NCBI RefSeq assembly: GCF_000613905.1
Contig: NZ_BAJW01000020.1
Coordinates: 1-48,015 of the forward strand
Source of the DNA: Acetobacter persici JCM 25330
Lineage (GTDB): Bacteria > Pseudomonadota > Alphaproteobacteria > Acetobacterales > Acetobacteraceae
DNA: 48,015 nt
Direction: 5' to 3'
The position numbers and the translations under genes were made by a program. The notes under the pieces are model-generated. The model was not told the DNA's origin and did no database searches. It saw only the letters and a list, made by a program, of their open reading frames with translations. This document shows positions 1 through 8,292 of the stretch, in pieces (the stretch's first letter is position 1; each line of letters starts with the position of its first letter).

Positions 1-232
1 TCCGTTCGATGACACCGCTTTCACACCAGCAGCGCAGACGCCGGTGCACGTTTTTCCAGTCCCCGAAATGGGCAGGAAGGTCGCGCCATGGAATGCCCGC
101 GCGATAGCGATACAGCACCGCCTCCACGAATAGACGGTTGTCCGCCGCAGTGCCGCCGACATAGCCTTCACGACCGGGGAGAAGATCCTTTATCCGCTCC
201 CATTGGTCATCGCGTAAACCATAGCGCCGCAT
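1..232 (-). mobile_element. IS5-family transposase, N-terminal part (cut by window edge)
   Basis: The reverse strand reads an open frame of 77 codons from an ATG at 232 down to the first base of the window. It begins MRRYGLRDDQWERI and continues with LLPGREG, then AVLYRYRAGIPWRDLP and FGDWKNVHRR. This is the N-terminal region typical of IS5-family (IS427-like group) transposases, which carry a DDE catalytic domain further on. The catalytic residues lie outside the window, so it is not possible to say whether the element is active. The terminal inverted repeat should fall between 233 and about 270, next to the prophage gene that starts at 291, but I could not define it without the other end. 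The element sits directly upstream of a prophage gene, so it may have separated the prophage tail genes from their promoter. Confidence 0.8.
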
Positions 233-290
233 CTGTCTGTCTCCCCCAAAAAACGGGAAAACAGTCAGCACACCGTGACGTGAGGATGCT

Positions 291-662
291 ATGCCGGACA
301 CACAACCGCAACAAAAGCCGATGCAGGATCTGGAACTGGCGGAAGAGGTCGGATCTGGCTCCACAGTCGTCGCACTGGTCAACTGGGGCACGGATGACGC
401 CCCGGCATGGCAGGCCATGCGTATTCCGGTTGCTCTGCTGGCTCAGGCGGCCGTGGCAGGTCAGCGGGATACAGCGGGTGGCCTCGCTGCACTCTCTGCC
501 GGTCATAACCTGATGATCGGCGGCATGGAGATTCTTGGCACACAGGATGGCCATGTCCTCATGGCTGCTGACCTTCCGGAAGCAGATCCCGGGATTGAGG
601 GGGCATGGTATAGCAATGGCGGAGCAATCTGGATTTCAGCGGGGCCAGCACAAAATGATTAA
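291..662 (+). CDS. Prophage tail-region hypothetical protein
   Basis: This 123-residue protein has no domain I can name. It has an acidic, proline- and glutamine-rich start (MPDTQPQQKP), a middle segment rich in alanine and glycine, and a C-terminal YSNGGAIWIS stretch. A plausible ribosome binding site (GTGAGGA) lies about seven bases before the ATG. Its stop overlaps the start of the next gene (ATG at 655, TAA at 660-662), so the two are probably translationally coupled. The next gene is a tailspike-like protein, which suggests a role in tail assembly or as a small accessory protein of the tail tip; that role is inferred from position only. The gene is intact, unlike its neighbours. Confidence 0.6.
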   Translation: MPDTQPQQKPMQDLELAEEVGSGSTVVALVNWGTDDAPAWQAMRIPVALLAQAAVAGQRDTAGGLAALSAGHNLMIGGMEILGTQDGHVLMAADLPEADPGIEGAWYSNGGAIWISAGPAQND

Positions 663-2694
663 AAAACTTTCCTTCATGGTAGTTCTGATGCTGCCATCTC
701 TGGCTTTTGCCCAGTCTGTTGCTCCGGTGCGGCCAAACCATACTCTGCCGCAATATGGCGCACTCACAGCCGCCAACAGCAATGCGGGGGCGCCACGCGC
801 CATGCTCCGCATGGCCACACCGTCTGCGACAGGAGGATATTCTCCTCTCTGGCCTCCCGGCGGGCTGCGCAAGGATACGCTCATTCCTTCGCTCTATACC
901 GATGGGTCATCGGGCACTCTGGATCAGATCGGCCGGATGGCCGATGGTAGCGTCCAGCAAACTGATATCGGCGGTCGCGTCGCGCCTCTGGATGCGAACA
1001 GGATGATGCCATCGCCTGTGAGTGGCGATACATCTTCTGCTCCGGCAACGTCAGCCGGAACGCTCACGGCCCGGTCGCTGTCAGCACGTTTTGCAGATAC
1101 CCATAATCTTGCTGACTATGGTGCGTCACTTAACGGGTCACCGGACGATCTGGGAAAAATTCAGTCCATCTATTCAAATATGTCGGATGGCTCAGTTGTT
1201 CATATTCCGAACAACTCACGCTGGAATGGTATTATACAAAACCCGGACCCTCAGAAAAATTTCACATGGGTCTTTGATGGAACTTATGACTTCAGCGGGT
1301 ATGAGCATCCCCCAGGAGATGGTGATACCAGCCTGTCCCATAAATACGGGCTGGAAATTACCCGGATGGATCGGGACACAAAAAACTGGCGACAATCTCC
1401 ATTGCTGGCATTTTACTGGAACGATGATCCAAACTATTGCGGTGCGTACTGCTCTAACTGGAATCAGCAATCAGCCGCGACATTCTCCGCGATTAGCGGG
1501 CCTACAGCGCAGGGAAATACCAGCCTGTCTCAGTCGGGATGCGGTCATTTGGGAACAATCCGTCATCCTCATATGATGTAGGCCTACCTGTGACAGTGTT
1601 TAAGTATGGCCAAAATTCAATATGGGGACTTGATATATCGACAAATGATTACAGCGGAAAAAGTCCATCCGCATTCGCAACATGGAATGAGTTTGATATG
1701 TGGACGAACGGGCAGGACATTAAAACATGGGATTTAGGTTACGGCACACCACAGGCAGGGCACCGGTCAGTTTTTTATGTAACAATTGCACATGAGCACT
1801 CAGAGGTTACATCATGGTCGGCAAAGACGGCTATGAAAGCTCATGCCTCTGGCAGAGGAAGCGTTCAGACTGCATCGCTTCTCAGTGTGACCGGAAAAAA
1901 TGGCGTATCATATTTGTGGTATCCCGTGACAGACGGCACAACAGGGGCAACTCAGCCAGCATTCCCTGATCCTGCGAAAATCAATGGAAAAATTTCAAAG
2001 GGAATACTGACTGTCACGCGGATTGTGGATGGAACCCTCAGTATTGGTGACACGGTTACGGGGGCAAATCCAATATCACCGGTAAACATTACGGGGCAGA
2101 CATCAGGCGCGGCTGGTGGCTCTGGTGTGTATACTGTTGATGATACAGGCGCATCCAGCAACGATGATGAGCCGATGTATGCTGCCCCGATTGTCACGGA
2201 CGGGACACTTTCATGGCAGTTCGGTGAGGAACTGAATTCATCAGTAAGTTCAGTTTTGTGGGTTACAGCATCTGCTGGTGATTCCGTAGACACCGTGATT
2301 GGCGTCGATAAAAACGTCACGATCAGCAATGCGGCGCTTGATACGACACTGGCGGCCGTGAACGATAAGGCTGCTGTGGTGCGCATGGCCTCTGGTCAGG
2401 TGATTGATTTCAGTGGCGATGGAACAAGAACCGGGGCAAACCGGCATACGCTTGACTATGAGAATGGCGCACTACGTTACAAGGTTGGTGGCGTCCCGGT
2501 ACTCTCCATTGGTGATGATGGCTCTTTGCAGTCTGCTTTGCCCTCCCGCTTGCCTGTTATGACGCGGGCACAGATCCGCTTATCCGTCACCAGTCAAAGG
2601 GATGGAAATCTATGACAGCGATGATGACGCGCCGGCCGTCTACACCGGAGCTGGCTGGAAGCTGATGCCGCTTTCTGATCTGCCTGCAAACTGA
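655..2694 (+). pseudogene. Tailspike/tail-fibre-like prophage protein, two frame breaks
   Basis: Three consecutive frames together encode one protein of roughly 680 residues. The first part (655-1581) starts with a Sec-type signal-like segment (MIKKLSFMVVLMLPSLAFA) and then has an ADYGASLNGSPDD stretch followed by VVHIPNNSRW, which resembles the opening of pectate-lyase-like beta-helix tailspikes. The frame changes near 1540, where one added G in the GGG at 1534-1536 would join SLSQSG to FGNNPSSS. The second part (to 2615) has glycine- and threonine-rich repeats. The frame changes again near 2588, after which MEIYDSDDDAPAVYTGAGWK continues to the stop at 2694; this ending is common in phage tail proteins. 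It probably binds or degrades a host surface glycan. Whether the breaks are real or assembly errors cannot be decided here. The N-terminal signal-like segment is odd for a phage structural protein. Confidence 0.6.
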
Positions 2695-2714
2695 CCACAC
2701 AAATCTCATCACAG

Positions 2715-2740
2715 GCCGCCCCTACCGGGCGGCTTTTTTT
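2715..2740 (+). terminator. Intrinsic terminator after the tailspike gene
   Basis: A perfect 7-bp stem (GCCGCCC at 2715-2721 with GGGCGGC at 2727-2733), a 5-base loop and seven T residues follow the tailspike stop by 20 bases. Confidence 0.9.
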
Positions 2741-2761
2741 ATGCCTGCAGGACAGAAGAGT

Positions 2762-2977
2762 ATGTCTGAATCAAACACCATCACCCGCCCGGAATTTCTG
2801 GCTTATCAGGCCGATGTTGACGGACAGTTTGACGTGCTGCGGAAGGGGATTTCCGACCTGACTGCGCTGGTCAAACGGCTCAGCACCACACGGGCCGTCG
2901 TCAATGGGGGCCTGACCATTCTGGGGAGCGCGCTTGGCAGCGGGATTGTGACGGCCCTGCATAGTCTGGGGCACTGA
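2762..2977 (+). CDS. Small prophage membrane protein (holin-like position)
   Basis: The 71-residue product starts MSESNTITRPEF. I chose the ATG at 2762 rather than the one at 2741 because an AGAAGAG ribosome-binding sequence sits just before it and the 2741 start lies on the T-tract of the terminator. Residues about 15-45 look helical and could form a short coiled coil, and residues about 48-68 (VVNGGLTILGSALGSGIVTAL) form one hydrophobic segment that could span a membrane. The gene lies directly before the lysozyme remnant, where phages often keep a holin or other lysis protein, but a single membrane segment and no recognised family make the function uncertain. It is intact. Confidence 0.6.
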   Translation: MSESNTITRPEFLAYQADVDGQFDVLRKGISDLTALVKRLSTTRAVVNGGLTILGSALGSGIVTALHSLGH

Positions 2978-3002
2978 CAACCACAGAGCCACATTCTGTC
3001 AA

Positions 3003-3112
3003 CCGGACTGCAAAAGCCCGTCCGGAAACTAGTCCAGCCACAATGGCGGATTTCCGAGGCTTTTGTGGTCCGGTGGACTAATTCTGCCGGACCTCTTGTA
3101 AACTCGTCCACC
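3003..3112 (+). other. Highly structured non-coding segment with competing hairpins
   Basis: Bases 3003-3018 pair with 3058-3073 as 16 consecutive pairs (14 Watson-Crick and 2 G-U). Inside, 3023-3028 (CGGAAA) pairs with 3051-3056 (TTTCCG), and an inner GCCA/TGGC hairpin lies at 3037-3047. The 3' arm is shared with other pairings: 3067-3073 (GGTCCGG) can pair with 3087-3093 (CCGGACC), and 3072-3078 (GGTGGAC) with 3106-3112 (GTCCACC). A terminator follows at 3116. No reading frame fits. It may be a small RNA or a leader that controls the lysis genes, but that is inference. Confidence 0.45.
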
Positions 3113-3115
3113 CAC

Positions 3116-3140
3116 GGCCGCGCATGACGCGGCCTTTTTT
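3116..3140 (+). terminator. Intrinsic terminator before the lysozyme
   Basis: A 7-bp stem (GGCCGCG at 3116-3122 with CGCGGCC at 3128-3134), a 5-base loop and six T residues. It would end any transcript of the structured segment just upstream, 17 bases before the lysozyme start. Confidence 0.85.
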
Positions 3141-3156
3141 GTATCTGGAAAACTGA

Positions 3157-3400
3157 ATGGATGATCCGATCCTTATCGCGGCTGGTCTGGCGCGACGGTT
3201 TGAGGGGGCTATGCCTGCGGCCCTACGTCTGCCCGGCCGGTTACTGGACCATTGGCTACGGCAGCCGCTGGCTGGCCAACGGGGCCGCCGTCTGTGGACG
3301 CACAGCCCCCATTACGGCGGCTGAGGCAGACAATCTGCTTCTGACGGCACTCCGGGGGCTCCAGCCCGAAATACGCAAGCTGGCGTGTGTGAGCCTGCCT
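3157..3400 (+). pseudogene. Phage lysozyme (GH24-like), frame break and lost 3' end
   Basis: The likely start is the ATG at 3157, giving MDDPILIAAGLARRFEG. The frame then shifts at the GGGGG run at 3204-3208: removing one G joins it to LCLRPYVCPAGYWTIGYGS. The joined string has the catalytic glutamate (RFEG) and the aspartate/threonine-region pattern (PAGxxTIGYGS) seen in glycoside hydrolase 24 endolysins, which cut peptidoglycan during phage lysis. The glutamate is kept, but the usual aspartate position is not clear. Similarity ends near 3400, where the sequence enters an IS3-family remnant on the other strand; the open frame runs on to 3454 as nonsense. More than the last third of a normal lysozyme (about 150 residues) is missing and I do not find it beyond the IS debris, so this gene cannot be functional even if the frame break is an assembly error. 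Confidence 0.7.
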
Positions 3401-4150
3401 GTCGTCGCGTCGGCCAGCTCTGTCGCCAAAGGAATTCGGCCTTCAGGCTTTTGAAGAAGGTCTCTACGGCGGCGTTGTCAGAGCACTTTCCCTTGCCAGA
3501 TATGGAGGAGATCATCTTGTTCTCGATCAGCTTTTCCTGGAAATCGTGCGAGCAATATTGACTGCCGCGATCGGAGTGAAAAATGCAGCCGGGAGCAGGA
3601 GCGCGTAGACGAACTGCCATGTCGCATTCCCGAATAGCGAGATTCTTTTTCATCCGGTCGCTGGCCGCCCAGCCAATAACACGACGGCTGAACAGGTCAA
3701 TGATGACGGCCAGATAAAGTCATCCTTCAGTGGTCCATATATAGCTGATATCGTCCGCCCATTTCCGATTGGGTGCGTCGGCTAGAAAATCCTCGTTCAG
3801 AATGTTTGCAGCGAAGCCCAGAGTGTGCTGGCTATCGGTCGTGACCTTGTGGCGGTGGGTGCGAACCGGGCGGATGCCATTGATCTTCATCAACTGCCCG
3901 ACGCGACGTTCACTTACCGACATGGAACTCGGCTTCCCTGAACTCCATGGTCAGTCGGGGGCGGCATAGGTGCCGTTGCTTAGGGCATAATGCTCCCGGA
4001 TATGTGCCAGAACTTTCAGGTCGGTGAACTGGTGCTGGCAGACAGGCCTGAAAACCCACGCCAGATAGCCGCGTGTCGAGACCTGCAAAACCCACACAGC
4101 CTCTCGATGGACCAGCGGTCACGATGTTCCCGAATAAAGGCAAACGTCAC
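3399..4150 (-). pseudogene. IS3-family transposase OrfB (DDE integrase core), broken
   Basis: The frame begins with a GTG at 4150 that overlaps the OrfA stop, as in many IS3 elements that make a fused transposase by frameshifting. It reads VTFAFIREHRDRW, then has frame breaks near 4091, 3945 and 3915, then RRVGQLMKINGIRPVR and NRKWADDISYIWT. A stop codon replaces a tryptophan at about 3719. All three catalytic residues of the integrase core can still be seen: D in WADDISY, D in HSDRGSQY, and E in NAAVETFFKS. The protein ends abruptly after SLKAEFLWRQSWPTRRQ-type sequence because the 3' end is lost. Several breaks sit in C or G runs, so some may be assembly errors, but the truncation alone makes the gene inactive. 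Confidence 0.75.
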
Positions 4151-4428
4151 GTCTTTTGGTTCGTGAAGAACTGCGTGGCCTTTTTTAAGATTTCCGTCTC
4201 ATCCCGCAGGGAACGGTTCTCAAGGCGAAGACACTTGTTCTCTCAGACCAAAACCATTGATGGTTCAGGCGCTGCAGGCAGGTCCGTTGTCCGATACTGC
4301 GAAACACAGTGTCCCAGCGTCGACTTGCTGCTCCCCAAATCGGTCGCTACCCGCTCGCGCGACAAACCGCTGTTCAGGGAAATCTTCACCGCCTCACGGC
4401 GAAATTCTATCGTATGCTTTATAACCAT
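4147..4428 (-). pseudogene. IS3-family OrfA (helix-turn-helix), internal stop
   Basis: The frame starts MVIKHTIEFRREAVKI and has a helix-turn-helix region (SLNSGLSRERVATDLGSSKS) that in this family binds the IS ends. A TGA at 4243-4245 interrupts it in the same frame, and after it the frame continues ENKCLRLENRSLRDE, the leucine-zipper-like end that lets OrfA form dimers. The stop at 4147-4149 overlaps the OrfB start. Apart from the internal stop it has the usual length (about 93 codons). Confidence 0.7.
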
Positions 4429-4490
4429 GATCTCGTGTCTCTCCTGATGCGAGCGTAAAATGCTCAATCAACCGACACAAAACCGTTACA

Positions 4491-4990
4491 GGTCCAGATC
4501 CGCCAGCAGCACATCAGCGTCTTTGAAATCACTGATCTGCCCCTACGGTCAGATGAAGGTGCATGGATGACCTTTACCATCACACACAGCGTGCAGCTTT
4601 GAGTTCAAGTCTCCTTTTGTTCGCCCGATATGGTGGAGAAAAGCCCCTTTTTAAGCAGGGAAGCTGCCGTTCTGTTTACTTTGAGGTGTGTTGCATCAAT
4701 CATCAGGCGCTTCGAACGACCGGTCTGCTCTGTCGAAGCTGTGAAGATCCGCTCGAAGACGCCTCGGGGCCCAGTGTATAAAGCGGTTGTATAAGGTCTT
4801 ATGTGGGTCACAAGCGTTTGGAGCGTCTTTCCACTGAAGACCATTAAGGATCACGTAAACAACCCCACTCAGAACACGTCGTCGTCAACTCGTGGCGCGC
4901 CATACGCCAGAGGAAAAAACGGCCTGATCCGTTCCATTTGGCGTCCAGGCCGCAAAGCATGTCACTCACAGGCTCACACTCCATTGGTAA
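4491..4990 (-). pseudogene. IS5-family transposase remnant, degraded
   Basis: The reverse strand carries recognisable pieces of an IS5-family (IS427-like) transposase spread over several frames: VLSGVVYVILNGLQWKDAP, then HKTLYNRFIHW, GVFERIFTA, RLMIDATHLKVNRTAASLL and KLHAVCDGKGHP, and finally SDFKDADVLLADLDL. The first catalytic aspartate (MIDATH) is visible. It has stop codons and frame breaks throughout, and it is cut at about 4491 by the end of the IS3 element, so the IS3 element probably inserted into it. It is distinct from the IS5-type gene at the left edge of the window. The right end lies near 4990 but the inverted repeat was not identified. Confidence 0.65.
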
Positions 4991-5077
4991 GCCTGTGAAG
5001 TACAACCGCTCACTCAGTTCAATAAATTAATAGGTTATGAAACTAAAATATAAAAATTTGCGTAGTCGGCTTTAATC

Positions 5078-6001
5078 TCAAACAGTATTCACACGGGAGA
5101 TTTCTCTTGCCTTAAAAGCGTGTGCATAAGCCGTAGAAATATTAACAAGCTTACCTGCCTGCCAGCGGTAGTATTCCTGTAACAACTGTTTTGAGACCCA
5201 GTGCCCATTATCACTCTGTCCATAATCGCCCGCTGCCCGAACTTTTGTCAGAAGTCGCGCAATGTTGCCTCGGGATGTTCCATACCGTTGCGCCATGGCA
5301 TTTGCGCTATCCAGCGAAACTGAGACTTTCTCTTTTTCGTCATAGTATTCACTGTCGGCTTTGCGGGTCATCTCATTCAGGACGGAAATGCCCACAGTTG
5401 AATGAACCAGCGGCGCAATGGATGCCGGTGGGTGGTAGTACGCCGCATCTTTCAGCATCAGGCTGGCAAAAACTGGATGCATATGTGTCAGGATTTTCGG
5501 GTCACTCTGTGCCGCATCAGAACGCTTATGCCCGTCCAGAATGTCCAGTCCGTTTAGGTGAACGGTAAGATAGTGGTAGAACATGTGCTCAGAAAAAGCG
5601 CTCATGCGATAGGCGCGCAGACGGCGGTCCCCGCGAGGCAGCGCTTCTATATAGCCAAGGTGCTCAATTTCTTTCAGATAATTTGTCACGGTATTGGGGC
5701 TGACGGCGCCGGTATGGACAACTTCTCGGTACAGATTGGAAGCTGTCAGGGCGGGAGACCGCGAATCAAGCTGATGTGCAAAATTTAGTTTTAGCGCGCC
5801 ATGCGTCATAATCCATCGCCGCATGTCGGCAACATAGCGCACCTCGCGTGGGAGTTGCTGATGGATAGAGAGAAGTGTCTCATTACAGAATGTCAGGCAC
5901 TCCATAAATTTCGGCGATGCAACAAGTGTCTCAACGGTATGAACGGCCGCCACATCAGGAGCGTTCGGCTTAATATCAACTTTATGCATTGCAGCGTTCA
6001 T
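5078..6001 (-). CDS. Winged-helix DNA-binding regulator, function unknown
   Basis: This 307-residue protein is not in a family I can name with certainty. Residues about 85-130 (SNLYREVVHTGAVSPNTVTNYLKEIEHLGYIEALPRGDRR) have the helix-turn-helix and wing layout of MarR- or GntR-like regulators. A second helix-turn-helix-like region may lie at residues about 230-255 (SANAMAQRYGTSRGNIARLL), so the protein may have two DNA-binding domains. No signal peptide or membrane segment is visible. It is transcribed away from the Hint-domain gene that starts at 6318, with 316 bases of AT-rich sequence between, so it may control that gene and itself from the shared region; this is inference. It lies just inside the accessory patch next to IS remnants. 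Confidence 0.65.
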   Translation of the reverse strand: MNAAMHKVDIKPNAPDVAAVHTVETLVASPKFMECLTFCNETLLSIHQQLPREVRYVADMRRWIMTHGALKLNFAHQLDSRSPALTASNLYREVVHTGAVSPNTVTNYLKEIEHLGYIEALPRGDRRLRAYRMSAFSEHMFYHYLTVHLNGLDILDGHKRSDAAQSDPKILTHMHPVFASLMLKDAAYYHPPASIAPLVHSTVGISVLNEMTRKADSEYYDEKEKVSVSLDSANAMAQRYGTSRGNIARLLTKVRAAGDYGQSDNGHWVSKQLLQEYYRWQAGKLVNISTAYAHAFKAREISRVNTV

Positions 6002-6268
6002 CCATTTCTCAGCACATCGTCGCCTCGCCGCAGGACGACTCTCTCAATCCATAATGGTTCTGTATCATTTTTGGTGACATCGACGGAACCCTCTTGAGGT
6101 CAGTCGGAGAGCCTGCAAAAGATAGCGTATCAAGTGCAAGTCATGAGATCGTAAAAAACATATAAAATAGAAAATGGAAGTGTGTTTTAAATAAAATAAT
6201 AAGTTAAAATAAATATAGATATATTCTATAAGCACTTTAATTATAATTTATTTATGTAAATAGACTAA

Positions 6269-6297
6269 TTCATCGCAAAATAAACTTATCTTATATT
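6269..6297 (+). promoter_or_regulatory. Possible promoter of the first Hint gene
   Basis: TTCATC at 6269-6274 and TATATT at 6292-6297 are separated by 17 bases, and an AGAGG ribosome binding site follows before the ATG at 6318. The -35 match is weak. The remainder of 6002-6317 is very AT-rich and holds no gene I can see. Confidence 0.3.
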
Positions 6298-6317
6298 CAC
6301 CTGAAAGAGAGGTCCGT

Positions 6318-8039
6318 ATGAGTGATGTCATCAGTTCAAATGTTGTATTGGGAACAACATCAAGCGGTATTACCGTCGTAAATGGAGGGCGGCTAAATAT
6401 TGTTGCGCCAGCGACCGTAATAGACCTCACTGTTACGGATGGGGGCATTGCTTATCTCTGGACAGGAGCATCAGCGGTTGATGCAAAGATTGATAGTGGG
6501 AGTTTTCTGGAGGTTTATCATGCCGCAGCATCCAGCACTGTCATTAACAATGCTGGGCGGGTGTATTTACAGGCTGCAAGTGTTTTATCTGACACAATTG
6601 TAAACGACGGGGGTGAACTTGAAATTGAGAGTGGTGGCATAGCGACGGACACGGTCGTTTCCTCCGGCGGAAAAATTACTTTGATGTCTGGAGGCTTTCT
6701 TGCAGGGACAACGTCGGTCACGAGCGGGGGTGAGATAGATGTATCAATCATTAGCAATCCCAAAGGTCCGGTGGGGGGATCAGGTACTATTATTCTGGAT
6801 AGTGGGGCTAAAATTGTTGTCCAGGGTCGACTTTATCCAACAAATGTCATCAGTGCGGCAAAAGGCGCTGAAATTGAGTTCCCTTATCTGACAAGTGTCA
6901 GCACTGTTACCGCAGCACAAAATCAACTCAGAATAACAGGTCAGAATTCTTATGGTGATAGCATAAGCTATGCCCTGAATATTTCCGATGCCACTCTCAG
7001 TAATTTTGTGACCACCAGTAGCGGCACATTTATTTACGAAGCCTGCTTTCTGCCGGGCACCATGATCCGGACACCGGAGGGAGAGACGCCTGTCGAAGCC
7101 TTGCAGGTGGGAGATCAGATTCTTACGCAAAGCAAGCAGTCACGCTCTCATGCGCCGAGTACAATCAAATGGACAGGCACGGCGCGGTGCACTGTTCGGC
7201 CAGACCTTTCTGATGATGAGGCTGGTTATCCGGTGCGTATTTTAAAAAATGCTATTGCAGAAGGGGTTCCTTCTAAAGACCTTCTGGTGACATCTGAACA
7301 TTGCCTCTTTTTTAAGGGACATTTTGTCCCTGTCCGTATGTTGGTGAATGGACGTTCTGTTTTTTACGACAAAAATTTTGTTTCTTATGATTATTATCAT
7401 ATTGAAACGGAGGAGCATTCCGTAGTCATTGCTAATGGTGTTCTGACAGAAAGCTACCTTGATACTGGCAACCGTCGGACTTTCGATCAGGGAAGCAATG
7501 TCGTCACACTTTATGAAAGCCGTCACCTGACATGGGAAGATGCAGCCGCACCCCTCAATGTGTCCCGTGAGTTTGTTGAGCCACTCTTTCGCGATATTGA
7601 AAAGCGTGCCAACCACACTCAAGCTGCGTTACGGTCTTATTCCCACATACTAACCCGCAATCCTGATTTCCATCTTATCACAGATGGTGGGCATACAATT
7701 CGGCCACTCAGTAAGCACGAAGACCGTTTTTTGTTCAGTCTTCCGCCGGGGGTGAAAAACATTCATCTGGCTTCCAACGCCAGTCGTCCTTGTGATGTTA
7801 TTGGCCCGTTTGTTGATGATCGCCGATGGTTCGGCGTACGCGTTGGCAAAATCCAGCTATTCTCACTTAACAAGGCGCACGATATTACGGACCACCTCAC
7901 ACATTCAGATTTAGCCGGATGGCATGTCGTGGATCATCCTGAGGAACGGTGGACATCCGGTCGAGCCTTATTGTCTGTGGATAAATATCACGATGGGCAT
8001 GCTTTGTTCATAGCAATACAGGCTAAATGGTTTGGATAA
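6318..8039 (+). CDS. Hint-domain protein with AIDA-like repeat passenger
   Basis: The 573-residue protein has two parts. Residues 1-230 consist of short repeats of about 17-20 residues (such as VNDGGELEIESGGIATDTVVSSGGKI) like the strand-loop-strand repeats of AIDA-type adhesins, which fold into a beta-helix. From about residue 242 a Hint domain of the kind common in alphaproteobacteria begins (EACFLPGTMIRT). It has the Cys at its first position, a TSEHCLF block with the histidine, and ANGVLTESYLDTGNR near its end. Hint domains can cut the peptide bond before the cysteine, so the passenger may be released or attached to something; that activity is not shown here. A C-terminal conserved block (SRPCDVIGPFVDDRR) follows. 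There is no ordinary signal peptide. A close paralogue follows at 8293. The first half is AT-rich and the codon use differs from the core genes. Confidence 0.75.
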   Translation: MSDVISSNVVLGTTSSGITVVNGGRLNIVAPATVIDLTVTDGGIAYLWTGASAVDAKIDSGSFLEVYHAAASSTVINNAGRVYLQAASVLSDTIVNDGGELEIESGGIATDTVVSSGGKITLMSGGFLAGTTSVTSGGEIDVSIISNPKGPVGGSGTIILDSGAKIVVQGRLYPTNVISAAKGAEIEFPYLTSVSTVTAAQNQLRITGQNSYGDSISYALNISDATLSNFVTTSSGTFIYEACFLPGTMIRTPEGETPVEALQVGDQILTQSKQSRSHAPSTIKWTGTARCTVRPDLSDDEAGYPVRILKNAIAEGVPSKDLLVTSEHCLFFKGHFVPVRMLVNGRSVFYDKNFVSYDYYHIETEEHSVVIANGVLTESYLDTGNRRTFDQGSNVVTLYESRHLTWEDAAAPLNVSREFVEPLFRDIEKRANHTQAALRSYSHILTRNPDFHLITDGGHTIRPLSKHEDRFLFSLPPGVKNIHLASNASRPCDVIGPFVDDRRWFGVRVGKIQLFSLNKAHDITDHLTHSDLAGWHVVDHPEERWTSGRALLSVDKYHDGHALFIAIQAKWFG

Positions 8040-8292
8040 TTATTTCTTAATATACTATGAAACACAGAATAATTTAAAAAATACCAAACATAACAAAAAA
8101 AATACTTAGAAATATGGATATTGTTAATTTTTGAAGCAGGAAATGTTTGGGAGGCTAAAAAACTGCGATTGGTTAATTTTTATTAACAATAAATGTTTTT
8201 ATTGAATTAACATTTTCATATGGCTAATACGTTTATAGTTTGTTAACGACTTATGGGAATTTTCTCTCAGTCGATTTTAAGGATTTTTAAAT

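Larger units (their letters stand above)
3399..4490 (-). mobile_element. IS3-family insertion sequence remnant
   Basis: The segment carries OrfA and OrfB of an IS3-family element on the reverse strand. Its 5' end probably lies near 4490, where the reverse strand reads TGTAACGGTTTTGTGTCGG. Its 3' end is missing: homology stops after WPTRRQ at about 3399, short of the last 35-45 codons of OrfB and of the right inverted repeat. It therefore looks like an old element truncated by a deletion that also removed the end of the lysozyme gene. Confidence 0.75.
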
